Shown one piece after another: positions 26,876-37,002 of a stretch of 64,000 nucleotides of DNA (position 1 is its first letter; each line of letters starts with the position of its first letter). This DNA is from Astrocystis sublimbata. Taxonomy: Eukaryota; Ascomycota; Sordariomycetes; Xylariales; Xylariaceae. The position numbers and the translations under genes are program-made. The stretch spans positions 166,122-230,121 of the forward strand of contig JAJNNY010000058.1 in NCBI GenBank assembly GCA_022453515.1. The letters are read 5' to 3'. The notes beneath the pieces are model-generated. The model saw only the letters and a program-made list of their open reading frames with translations, was not told the origin of the DNA and did no database searches.

Positions 26876-28036
26876 TAGCGCGAGGAGTTCAATGGAAAGA
26901 GTGAAAAAAAGAACAAGTAAATGGAACGATGATGTTAATACTTGGCTAGAGGAGAGACAATTCCTGTATTACTACCTACCGAAAAGAGATTGGAAGTACA
27001 GGTGGCCTGGGGAGTGGTAGAGGGTTTCACGTCTCCTCCCAAAGGCATGTTACGAGAACATGGCATAGACTTATCATACACTACTACTACCTACTTAATA
27101 TATAAATGATTCAAGACTGAAGTTATAGCAACGATGATCTTATATCAACAATTTTACCATGAGCACCTACCTAAGCACATGTACATACAGTAGGTAGCAT
27201 CGAGAATCGCCAAGGTTCAGCTGCATATCATAAGTGCCGTCCTTGCATGTTGGATCGGGATCTGCTGTTAATTGGGAAACAACAATACACTAGGTACTAC
27301 TTACTGCCTTAAGCCCCAGAGGCGGCTTGAGCTTAACCCGTAGTGCGATAATTAAATGTAAGTGCTTTCCTTACCTACTTAGGTAGATATTTCAGAGGAT
27401 ACTTTCTATACTAAATTCATTAAATAACCTATGGTGGTTGTTTCTAATCTGACTATGTAGAGCTTATTTAAGACGAGTTTTTTCTGTTTTATAAATAGTT
27501 TTTATTACGAGATTGAACAACATTAACTGATTAGAGGCTGTGTATAGATATTTCATTTATTTTTTCCCATCATTTACCTGACCCCTGACTCAAGCAACCA
27601 ACTTAACGTTACGGAGACGCCAAGCCCAATATGGTAGCTTACCTACGGACTAGGTAGAACCTTGGTTCAATTGTTTCGGGAGCTATGGACCTTTGGGGAG
27701 GTATTTGAGTAAACTTGATGACGCCCAATCGCTCTTGCAACCTACTTCTAACATAGTACTTGAACAATGCAAGCGAATTCCTGCCATGCTCGCCATGGAC
27801 ACTTTGTCTACATCTGCGGTTCGTTCTTGACTATCGCGTTGTCAGTTGCATGAAAACATATGCTTCTTCACTGTCGCTGAACACGACACCCATCCATTCT
27901 GCATCCTTCACTTCATATAATGTACTTCGACATCTAAGCAGCTATCAGGACATCCAGCAGTGCCACCCATATAATACGTTGCTCAACTGCCAGACATACC
28001 CAACATTCTATCTCTCCACGCAATTCATCCTCCCAG
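26876..28036. other. Intergenic region
   Basis: CYP51 3' UTR followed by an A/T-rich tract (about 27350-27560), then the promoter of the DUF3074 gene. No coding signal; TAGGTA motifs occur near 27294 and 27376. Confidence 0.6.
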
Positions 28037-29182
28037 ATGGCGTCTTCACCAGTGCCACTTGGCCCTCTCGTGCGTCGCTGGGGTCTGTCCATATCGCAAC
28101 TCCCGAACGAGACACCCGAGCCCGCCGAATTCAGCGCGTTTCTGCAGTCGATTCTCGAAGAGGCACTCCCTTTCATCGACGAGGCCGCGCCCAAAGATGC
28201 GACCCTGCCCAGCGCCCCCTTCATCACGCCCGAATTTCAGGCCAATCCCGTGGATCTGAACAAGACAGCCCTTCAGAAGGCCAAGAAGGACTGGAAAGGC
28301 GTGGCTCAGAAGACCAGCCGCGATTCGACCTCCCCCGTCAGCGTCTTAAAGCGCGTCATCCCGGCCGAACAGCTTCAACAGATCGCGACGCAGCATAAGG
28401 TCGCGGGCCAGAGCAACGCCCGAGAAGAGACATGGGCCGTCCGCCTCAGCTACCACGAGGACACGGTCATCAAGGGCACGGCGGACTGGGCCGAGTTCGA
28501 CCGCGGCTTCCGTCTCGACCACGCCCAGACGGAGAAGGCCTTCACCCCCAACGTCATTGAGGCGCTCGAGAGTCAGCGTTGGAACTGCGACGGCATCAAG
28601 CTCCACGTCGCCGGCGAGCAGTGGCATCAGTTCCAGCTCATCGTCGTGGAGATGCGCCACAAGATCGGCCGGCCGTTCCTGAAAGATCGCACGTTCCCTG
28701 TTATCCAGCTCTCGTGCACCGTCGATGCAGGCGATGCCCCGCACGCGTCGTCCGAGTTCGTCGTCGTCAGCATCCCCGTGCACGATTTCGCCAAGAGCCC
28801 GAAGGCTCAGCTGTCGAACCAAAAGGACGCCCAGATCGCCGACTACGTCAGCGTCGAGCGCATACGCAGGCTCGCCAACGGCCAGATCGAGTGGCTGCTG
28901 GGCACGGCTAGTGACGCCAGGGGCATATTACCCCTGGGGATCCAGGACTTGGCTCTCCTCAACATCGTCTGGAAGGACGTCCCGATGTACATGAAGTGGG
29001 TTGAGCAGAACAGGGGTAAGTCGTCAGACCAGAACCAGAACCAGAACCACAGCACTGATTCTTCTGCTCCAACGGCTCCTGTTGCTGCTCCAACGCCTTC
29101 TGCTGCTGCTCCAACGCCTCCTGCTGCTGCTAACCCGCATGATGCTAATGCTCCTGCTGACATGACGGCTGGTGGGCAATAG
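28037..29182 (+). CDS. DUF3074 (START-like fold) domain protein
   Basis: Intronless, 381 residues, of unknown function. The core (about residues 60-310) matches my recollection of fungal DUF3074 proteins, which fall in the START/SRPBCC lipid-binding superfamily. Seen here are W-containing blocks ETWAVRLSYHED, TADWAEFDRGF, DGIKLHVAGEQWHQFQLIVVEM, TFPVIQLSC and YVSVERIRRLANGQIEWLLGTASDARG, followed by WKDVPMYMKWVEQ near the end of the core. The C-terminal 60 residues are Gln/Asn then Ala/Pro/Thr-rich repeats, probably disordered. There is no signal peptide or membrane segment. Any lipid-binding role would be an inference from the fold. The ATG at 28037 follows a pyrimidine-rich leader. Confidence 0.75.
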   Translation: MASSPVPLGPLVRRWGLSISQLPNETPEPAEFSAFLQSILEEALPFIDEAAPKDATLPSAPFITPEFQANPVDLNKTALQKAKKDWKGVAQKTSRDSTSPVSVLKRVIPAEQLQQIATQHKVAGQSNAREETWAVRLSYHEDTVIKGTADWAEFDRGFRLDHAQTEKAFTPNVIEALESQRWNCDGIKLHVAGEQWHQFQLIVVEMRHKIGRPFLKDRTFPVIQLSCTVDAGDAPHASSEFVVVSIPVHDFAKSPKAQLSNQKDAQIADYVSVERIRRLANGQIEWLLGTASDARGILPLGIQDLALLNIVWKDVPMYMKWVEQNRGKSSDQNQNQNHSTDSSAPTAPVAAPTPSAAAPTPPAAANPHDANAPADMTAGGQ

Positions 29183-30170
29183 ATCCTTATTTCTTCGACC
29201 GTTAGGAGACGGCCATGGTCCGCGACGCCGAAAACATGAGGGCCGCTCGCGATGCGTCACGGCCTCCAGATAAAATTGCAAGACGGCGTCTAGGACAGAA
29301 TTATAAAGCATCCCCTTGTCGTGATAAATATGGGTGTACCGGCGGTATCAAGTTCCGACCTAGGAAGCACCGACCTAAGAAGTACTGACTTACAGCGTAA
29401 TGGGATTCCCCCCTTCGCCAAATACATGTCTTACTTGGAAGCTTTAATACTGTTCAGTTTTTCTAGATACCATTTGTAGCGTTTGGTAGACGAGGGGTGG
29501 ATCGGTGGACGGCGCAGCGTTAACAATAAATAATGCATTCACACTTCCCTCTAGTAGTGATCAGCATTTTGCTTCATCCCGTAATATCTATCGTATAAAC
29601 CGTTGATAATCAGACAGGAAACAATAAATATAATCAATCTCATTTTAAAGAGTACTTTTGTTTAACCTTTGGCCCACGGACTATTCTATACGCACATTGC
29701 TAGCGACATTATGATTGAAAATCATTTTTCATGGCATAGCCTAGGCGCCTACTGTTTGTATGCATTTGAGTAGATTCGAAACCTTGGTTGACAGCATGAA
29801 GAAGTATATAGGCGTGGTATCTTGTAAGCATCAGCAAGTGTTACTCGAAAGAGCAAAACCCTACCTGCGTGGACTGCAGTTACGTCATTCCTATCTAAGT
29901 AACCACCACCCCAGGATTTCACGTCGTATCACATCACCTAAACAATTAACAACACATCGAATCATTCAACAAGGTGTTAATTAAACTCGGCAAATTGTAC
30001 GAGCTCACTGGTTCGGTAATCAAGCATCTTTGCTCAACAACACTGCCTCATTACGCCAAGAAATTATCCGTCTACGCAGCCTGACATCCCTTGCTCTACC
30101 CAGCGTAGGTACTTGCCTTCACATTATCTCGTGATCTTGAAGACAGACGAAGCAAGGCAAGCAAGCAAAA
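29183..30170. other. Intergenic region
   Basis: Moderately A/T-rich DNA without a supported gene. The end, 30120-30170, has GCAAGCAAG-type leader sequence before the small gene model. Confidence 0.5.
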
Positions 30171-30555
30171 ATGGCCACAAACAGCGGACGCGGGAACGTC
30201 AGTATGTGCCAACCTATCATACCATACCATACCTACCCACCTCTACCTTGCCTCCTCTTTGCCACCTATTCACCTAACGTAACTGTGACCAACCTACCTG
30301 TCCTGTCTGCATACTAACAGCCCCCCTCCCCTATCGAAAGTCGCCGCATCCGACGACGCCCCCAAAGGCGGCGCAGATGTTGCCCCGCCACCGGTCTCCA
30401 GCGAAGTCAAAGAGGCAGTCGCGAAAGAGGCTTCGTCGTCCGCCGCTGTGTCGGACGGGGCCAAGCACGCGTCGGGACAGGAGCCTGGTATGGAGCCGGA
30501 TCCGACGCCCAAGGTGGAGGTGGAGGTGGAGGTGCCCCCGAAAGACGGGAGGTGA
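30171..30555 (+). CDS. Possible small two-exon gene, frame unresolved
   Basis: An ATG in good context (AAAAATGGCC) at 30171 is followed by donor GTATGT at 30202, branch CCTAACG and acceptor CTAACAG at 30320. From 30321 one frame to TGA at 30553-30555 has convincing protein composition: Ala/Asp/Pro/Lys-rich, ending in a Val-Glu dipeptide run and PPKDGR. However the visible splice leaves exon 1 one base out of phase with it. The in-phase frame instead gives an Arg-rich peptide ending near 30574. So either the junction is misplaced, an exon is missing, or this is not coding. No family recognised. Confidence 0.3.
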
Positions 30556-31710
30556 GAGAGTGGCTCTGGAGTGAGGGTGATGCAAATGGAAAGCGGTGTG
30601 GATGTGAATGGAATGTTGCTTCATTGGTGCGGGCGGTGAGCGGTCTGTCTTGGTGGTATCTTGTTATCTTAAGGGGAGAATGCAGTGAGATTGTCGGGGT
30701 GGGAACTACGCAATGAACATGGGCATCAGATTTGAGCCATTACGCCTAGAGTGACTACCTAATCCTGCATACACATCATGGAATAAATGAATGTAGCCAG
30801 TAGAATTCATGTTTGTTATACACACTAGCATCACATGCAAGAAACGGTGGAAGATGCCAGACCCCCCCATCGCACCCAAGGAAGTGGGTCCCTTCCTTTG
30901 CACATTGAAGTCAGGTAGCTGCCCCAAAAACGGCTTTACGTTTTGTTTGTGTACCTTCCGCACCTTCCTATCCATAATGGGGTCGGTAATGTGTAGGGAA
31001 ACATCCGATACTACTGCCTGTATTCGATATGGACCTCTCTATCTTTGTTGCAACTAAAGAAATCTCTCTTGGTCCGTTTTAATGTCTAGCGGCCCTTTGC
31101 GACGAAGGGCGCCTACTGTTGTATCCCGTTTGGGAACAAAATATTCCCATACCTAGTTATTTACCTTAAATTTGTTCCCTATCTTGTCGTTTACTCGCCC
31201 TAGGTAGGTCATGATCCTCCATCTACCTCTGGATCTATTCTCTGCGTTCGAGCAGTATTCTAACTCCGTTACCGGCTTGTATCTTCAGCTTGATCGGCCT
31301 CCCTGTGCGGCTGTTCCTAGGTACTAAGCACGGGATAAAGTGGAGGAACATTGTGTAGATACCTCAGTAGGTGAGTTCCTACCCTAGCACCTAAACATGA
31401 CTCAATTGCGCCTGTACCTAAGGTTACCTACGTAGGTACTTACCTAAGTAGGTGCTCGGGTGCTTGCTCAGAAACTCACGTCAAAAGGTTTCTGGTGCTC
31501 AGATATACAAGCTTCATTTGATTCATTAACAGTCGCACTCAAAGTTGGCAAGATATCAGGTATTTATACAGCTTACACAAACTATGAAGTTGTTTACTCG
31601 GCTGTTATACAGTTCTGTGGTGTTCTGGGGTCTCGTTTGCGGGTACCGGTTTACGTCCTTACTGGGCACCTAGCAGAACAGCAACCTCATTCAGCCAGGG
31701 TCCATCCATC
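30556..31710. other. Intergenic region
   Basis: No gene seen. TAGGTA/ACCTA motifs are dense at 31199-31208, near 31317 and across 31371-31452, just upstream of the CRT10-like gene. Confidence 0.55.
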
Positions 31711-34232
31711 ATGGCTCTAGACATCAGCAATTGTCATTGCAGCACGGGCCACGAGAGGGTGAGCTTTTTCCATGCCGGAATCATCAAGATGGTTTGCTTC
31801 AGTTTTCTAACACTCTGCGCGGCTTCTGTTAGTATCGCCTCGCAGACTCGGTCAAGTTACCATGGGATAAACGATGTTTCCCCCCTTTGACCGACCCCGT
31901 GCCAACTTGGCGCTCAGAGTCCGATCTTTCTTCCGAATCCGACGAACTTGCCTCTCATATCTCAGATGGAGATACGAGCGAAAGCTCGAGCGGAGAGTTG
32001 TCTCTTGGACAAGTGGAGGATAGTGACCAGGAGCTACCGGAGGAGGCTGCTCACCTCGGCCCCGAGAACGCCGGCGGTGTTGATAGTTACCCAGTTCCCG
32101 ACATTGCCGACTGGCGGCTCAACCTCACCACGCTATCCCAGCGTTACAACATCTATGCTGTTGCTTATGGAGAAGTGATACATATCTTCCGGGTCCGCAG
32201 CTGCGTCGACCATACTCTGCCAGCACGTCCAGGTGGGCCGTCTTTTCGTTGTCTCGGTCTCATTTAATATGCATGTTGATCTAGATAGCGACTTACCCGG
32301 GTAGCATCCATGGATCTCTCAACCTAACACTCCAAGTCTAAAGTAGAGGAGAGGTCATTCATACTGATCACTTCACAGATCTTACCTTGCGGCCCGTCCA
32401 AAGCGAAGCAGGCTGTGCTGTAGGCGGATACCTCGATGAAGAGAATGGGCATTACATAAATCACATGATCATTGGCGACCTAGGTGATATGGAAATACTC
32501 TTGTTTGCCTGCGACGACGGCGACGTACTTGCTTATTATACCTCCCACATCGAAAATGCACTCACGCTTTCTAGCAACAGCCATGTCCCTGGTTCTAATG
32601 ACTTGGTACCATTTTTTCATGAGAATGTTGGGATATCAGCTTGGGGACTTGCAGTGCACCAGAAGTCGCGGCTCATTGGTGTTGCTAACAACAGTCACCA
32701 AGTACATGTTTTTGCAATGGCATTGACGGACCCACGACTCACAGACGGTGAGGCTCTCCCACGACCTCATGGATGTGAGCCATGGATATCCTTTAATAAA
32801 GACGAGGGGGGTGACCTAGGTTGGATCTTGTGGGAGTGTAAGCATCAACAAACAGCGCCCCAAAAGCCGGAACCACACAGACGCCAATACGCTTATCATC
32901 TTTCCTTCAATCTGGGTATCGAGGGTGCCAACATGCCAAACATAGCCTTCAGCAGCAATAGTGAGGGTGATGCTGTAGCTGTTTACGCCTTCGACATTGA
33001 AGAGCGCCTGTGGATCTTGGACATCTGGTCGGACTCTGCCCCTATGCAGCATGAATGGGGGTTATACCGAACACATTCACTCAGACGACAAGGGTAAGTT
33101 TGGCAATCTTGCATGGTGTAATGGAGTAGGGGATGGTGGCAATCGAATAAACGCTGTCAACTGCACGATGTTTACTGATCTGATGATTACAGCTACCCTA
33201 GAGGGTGGGGTGTTCTCGTGTTACCCGAAAGTAGTTTTCTGCCCACCAACACTTATCAAGAATCGTTGGGTTTGCGTCCAGAAGAGGCGAAATACGTATT
33301 TATTCCTAAAGCTGGTTACTACATCGATACCGAAGAGGCTATTGAACATATCAAAAACAATTCCACTCGTCACCCTTGGGTTAGGGCTCGAAAGACTCAT
33401 CGTTTCAACCGTAGCCGCCCCCAGCGACCGCGCTCTAAGTGGTACAGCATTGGACCAAGCATGGGACCAACTCCCTCATGGTGGAACGCAGGCCACGACA
33501 AAGTCGCCGATAATTTGCCATTGGGCACAAATTTAACCAAAAAGCCGTTGTCCAAAACCACATATCGACTTCATCCACTTGATGCCGATAACAGCAGCGG
33601 TAGGGATATTTTCCATTATTTTTTAGCGCCTTCGTAACGCTTTGATGCCGCCCTTTTCACCGCCCTTCTCACAAGATCCCTGAGCCGTTACTAACGTCTT
33701 GATGGTAGTCATGAGAACCTATGAGACGGATATTGAACTCCTAGGTGGAGATCGGGACAATCCTGGCATTATGTTTTCGCATTCTATAGACCAGAAAAGA
33801 CCCAACGACACCTATATCGACGAGGAACCAGACGACGGGGACCCAGATCCGTGGGGAGCCATAACCGGTGATAGATCCCGTCTCGCCAACCTCCTGCACG
33901 TACCGGAGCTGTGCCTGGTTGTGGCGGGCTCGCCATGCGGCCGAGTGGCGTTGGTCACGTTGACGAGGCCGACAAGCTCCAGCTATTCCTTCAAGCGCGG
34001 GTTTAGGGTTGACGCCATCCTGCCGAGAACCATCGAAGAGGATCGCCAGCTGCGACCCATGTGCCCCCTTATCGGCGTCGCTATCGGGCCTATCCCCACA
34101 GCTGGATATTCCCGAGATAAACGTCTCTTCGACGAGCGCCGCTATCGCCTTATGCTCCATTATATGGATCACCGGATCCTGAGCTACGAGGTGTACCGTA
34201 ACATGAACAGCAAAGAGCTCTCGATCATCTGA
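31711..34232 (+). CDS. CRT10: CRT10-like WD/propeller protein (five exons)
   Basis: Five exons join in phase into 697 residues: 31711-31758, 31833-32232, 32379-33093, 33193-33599, 33709-34232. Introns are 74-146 bp with GT-AG ends and CTAAC branches (the last near 33690). The sequence matches fungal Crt10, a propeller-like protein named from the yeast regulator of ribonucleotide reductase genes. Blocks seen: GHYINHMIIGDLGDMEILLFACDDGDVLAYYT, broken here as GHYINHMIIGDLG then ILLFACDDGDV; FFHENVGISAWGLAVH; SRLIGVANNSHQVHVFAM; GWGVLVLPESSFLPT across the exon 3/4 junction; RTYETDIELL at the start of exon 5. The N-terminal ~90 residues are Ser/Asp/Glu-rich. The start at 31711 rests on a short first exon and is less certain than the rest. 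The 3' end is about 460 bp from the visible left limit of the palindrome. Confidence 0.82.
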
Positions 34233-34645
34233 TCCTTGGGACGACCAAGTTGCCTCACATAAGGCGTACCCTTAGCAGTGTTGTATACGAAGCATCAATG
34301 TATTTAAGTCCAATCTTCACATCATGTCAGCTTCTAAGACACAAAAAAGCGGCTTTCCTACTAAGTATAGTCATAGTAAAGTTTTTGAGAAGTATAGTAT
34401 ATGAAGTTAATCAACGGACACTTGAACAAAGAAACTAACGTGGTAAGAAGTTGTAGCAAAGGCAATTTCTTGGTTGTGACCAAAACCGGACTCTCTCTAG
34501 CATCTGGGTTTATATATAGAAATGGACGAAATAAATTTGTTGCTGGTAAGCATTGTATACTATATAGATCCCTACATATGATCATAGAACGTATAAAGAG
34601 GTAAGTTTTCTTATTAATGCGTCCCGGCCTACTCACATCGGAAGC
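34233..34645. other. A/T-rich spacer before the kinase-like gene
   Basis: A short frame at 34401-34604 contains NVVRSC... LVVTKTG, faintly like the N-lobe strand of fungal APH-type kinases, so it may be a 5' exon or remnant of the next gene. I could not find a splice that joins it with all expected N-lobe motifs. The left boundary of the palindrome lies here or further left; the matching right-arm sequence is outside the window. Confidence 0.4.
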
Positions 34646-35362
34646 TTGCGCCATGCAGCTCTAGGACAGATCTCAGGACTCGTGGGAAGCCCTGTATACT
34701 CCCAGAATAATCTCCTCCATAACAAGGAAGTGGGATTTGGGCCGTTTGGATCGGATTTAGAGTTATGGCATGCCATCGAGCAACGCTTGAGGAAGGGGCG
34801 AAAGGCCATCGACAGGGACACTATAAGATTCTTGAGAGACCATATGCCCCCCTCTTCACCATGTGTTTTGACCCATGGCGATTTATCCAGCACAAACATA
34901 ATCGTGCACAAAGGGACAGTCGTCGCGATCAAGGGCTTCGAAAACGCCGCATCACTCCCTGCGTGGGCGGAGTATGTTAGCATGCATTTCTGCTACTGCG
35001 CTGAGGATCAGCAATGGAAGTCACTCTTAAGCAAAAATATGCCGAGCTACCGAGCTGCGCTAGACTGGTGGTCTCTTTGGACGGCGGTCGAAGAAGGTAG
35101 TGCCGACCGAGCGAGACTGCGACACCTCAAAGACAACTGTCGGCGATGGGGCACAACGACGATTCGGGGGCAGCCGTTCAGTCCCATGAGGCTAGGTGAT
35201 GAACGTAGCCCCCCCAAACGTCTGAACGTCAACCAGGCAGGGAAAAGGGTCAAGACACGGAGGAGAGATCACGAGGACTCAATGAATGAGGAATTGTGGA
35301 CATCGAGCGCAGGAGATGATGAGATAGATGGCATTATTAATGACGATAATATCGATATGTAA
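34646..35362 (+). CDS. APH/choline-kinase-type phosphotransferase-like protein (5' end unresolved)
   Basis: This open frame encodes the C-lobe of a fungal aminoglycoside-phosphotransferase-like kinase. GPFGSDLELWHAI aligns with the GPF.S...F block, and CVLTHGDLSSTNIIV is the catalytic loop with Asp and Asn intact. It is followed by VVAIKGFENAASLPAWAEYV, where the family has IDWE.AG..P...EY. The metal-binding Asp is therefore Gly here, which would cripple catalysis. A basic tail (RRWGTTTIRGQPFSP, GKRVKTRRR) follows. The frame is open back to about 34568, but the first in-frame codon at 34646 is TTG, and the N-lobe with its Lys/Glu pair is not identified. The stop is TAA at 35360-35362. Substrate unknown. 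It may be a decaying gene, a pseudokinase, or a larger gene read through the stop (next entry). The position is inside the left palindrome arm. Confidence 0.65.
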   Translation: MRHAALGQISGLVGSPVYSQNNLLHNKEVGFGPFGSDLELWHAIEQRLRKGRKAIDRDTIRFLRDHMPPSSPCVLTHGDLSSTNIIVHKGTVVAIKGFENAASLPAWAEYVSMHFCYCAEDQQWKSLLSKNMPSYRAALDWWSLWTAVEEGSADRARLRHLKDNCRRWGTTTIRGQPFSPMRLGDERSPPKRLNVNQAGKRVKTRRRDHEDSMNEELWTSSAGDDEIDGIINDDNIDM

Positions 35363-36049
35363 CAGCTGAGTGAAAAGAGAAGCGAGCTAGATGCCAATCA
35401 ACGCCCGACAACACAACAACAACCAAAGCATCATAACGCAGCCAGAGCCACTAGCGAAGACAATACCCATATCGCCAGCCCAAACTCGGAGCAAGAATCC
35501 GAGTCCGATCACAAGCCTTCTACTACACAGATCCGGCCCTTGAGCAGACTAAGCCGACAGCTATCTGATAGTCCAGGGCGAGATTCCACAGGTCTGCGCC
35601 CCCTCAGCCTTCCAGCCTACGCTCTATCAGAGAGCGTGCGTAAGAAACTCCGTAGGACAGCGGAAATATGGGACATAGAAACGGACGCTAGTCCCTCGAC
35701 CGAGGAACCCATGAGTGCAAGGACGCCGCGTTCTCTATCTTCTCTGCGGGCAAACACTCTCAGTAGAACATCGATGAGTACGGCGGAAAAGGAGGACGGA
35801 GGGTGGTCCCCGCAGCATGCCAGTAAGCGCACGTCGATGTTGAAGAAAAGGGCCGCACCAGGCTCTCTGTATGCGGATATTAGTGCGGTATCAGCGCAAA
35901 ACAGACCGGGGCGACATGTTCGAAGTAAGTCAGAAGAGCGCAGTCCGCTGCATGGAGGGAAGATAGATAATCTCAAGACGAGGCGACAACGGCCGAAAAG
36001 TATGATGCAGCCGCCCAAGCCGACATTTGCGGAGGGTGGGACGAGATAA
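35363..36049 (+). pseudogene. In-frame continuation beyond the TAA: basic Ser/Arg-rich region
   Basis: Directly after the TAA the same frame stays open for 229 codons to the stop at 36047-36049. The peptide is coherent low-complexity sequence: a Gln/His/Asn-rich start, then Ser/Thr/Arg/Pro-rich blocks (SLRANTLSRTSMSTAEK, RHVRSKSEERSP, KTRRQRPKSMMQPPKP). Composition and codon usage continue those of the kinase tail before the stop, so the two parts were probably one gene. ATG-TAA-CAG would be ATG-CAA-CAG before a C-to-T change in a CpA context, the preferred RIP target. Alternatives are a separate gene starting at an internal Met or stop-codon readthrough. No domain recognised. Confidence 0.45.
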
Positions 36050-36471
36050 AGTGTTGGAAAAAGAGCATTCGTTGGGCGACTGCCTTGGGTTTCTATACGT
36101 ATCAGGCCATCAAGGAAACTGCAGCGTCCTTCCCTTTCTCACATATACAAGTTCCAGAAGCCTGGATTATCCCTAGGCGAGTCACGGATTAAGTCACTTT
36201 GGGATCAAGCATGTTATGAGACGTAGGGTATAGTGAATAGGTATTGAGGTCAATGCGATACAGCTAACATTACTTGTTTAGTCCCTTTTTGCAGTCGTGA
36301 TCCCTTTCCCCAAAAGCGAGAGTGTAACATCTTGAGATGTCTAAGGAGTTGTGTAGGATGATGTCTTTTAAAGCCCATAAGCTCCTCCCATCACCGCGTC
36401 TCATACTTCCAACCCCTCTCCACTTTCGGTGGCATTGTCCTCACCTCGGCATCCGAGGATTCATCAAGCAC
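36050..36471. other. Convergent 3' spacer (left arm)
   Basis: 3' flanks of the kinase-like gene (plus) and the small secreted protein gene (minus). Nothing else seen. Confidence 0.55.
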
Positions 36472-37002
36472 TCATGGGGCAAAGTTCATAGGGAAAGCAT
36501 CAGGCCCAGTGTAGATTACCTGTTCCGCAGAGCCGACTTGCTGTACAGGAAAAGTGTTTGTACTCCACTGGTAGAAACCGGTGGTGACGCCGCCGAGCGG
36601 CGGGGCGAAACTAACAATAAGGCGAGCCGTACCTTCATTGGAGGAAGGGATAGTGAAAGCCCAACTGACGGCTGGGTTGTCGCAAGCCCTCTGGCCAACT
36701 CCTGGTAGCTGCGGGCCCGTGTTGAAGCTGAAGTATTGGCAGTGAGCACTGACGATGTCGGGCAGAACGAAGTTAAACATCATCCTTCGGGGAATTGAGT
36801 CAGCCTTTTCGGACACACTTCGGCATCATGTAGTCGGGATTGTGATCATAGAAGCAGAAGCCACTCACCAAGCACCGTTGCCGAAACCCACGGTTCCGGT
36901 GGTGAAGTTGCTGACGGATGCCTGAAAATTTTCCACCTTCGGCGGGCTTGGGGCCGCTGTGACGACTGGGAGGAGAGAGGCGAGTAGCGTGAAGTACTTC
37001 AT
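36472..37002 (-). CDS. Small secreted protein (left-arm copy)
   Basis: Exon 1 37002-36869 and exon 2 36784-36472 give 148 residues. The 84-bp intron starts GTGAGT, has a CTGAC branch and splits a Trp codon (GNGA-W-MMFNF). The N-terminus is a classical signal peptide (MKYFTLLASLLPVVTAAP), so the mature protein is about 130 residues and secreted. It has two mature cysteines (HCQYF, ACDNP), possibly one disulfide, and many aromatic/Gly/Pro residues suggesting a beta-sandwich (SNFTTGTVGFGNGAW, FYQWSTNTFPVQQ). I do not recognise a family with confidence; AA1-like small secreted proteins are similar in size and pattern. An effector or surface role is only a possibility. A (GGATGAT)n microsatellite lies in its leader at about 37145-37175. 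Confidence 0.75.
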
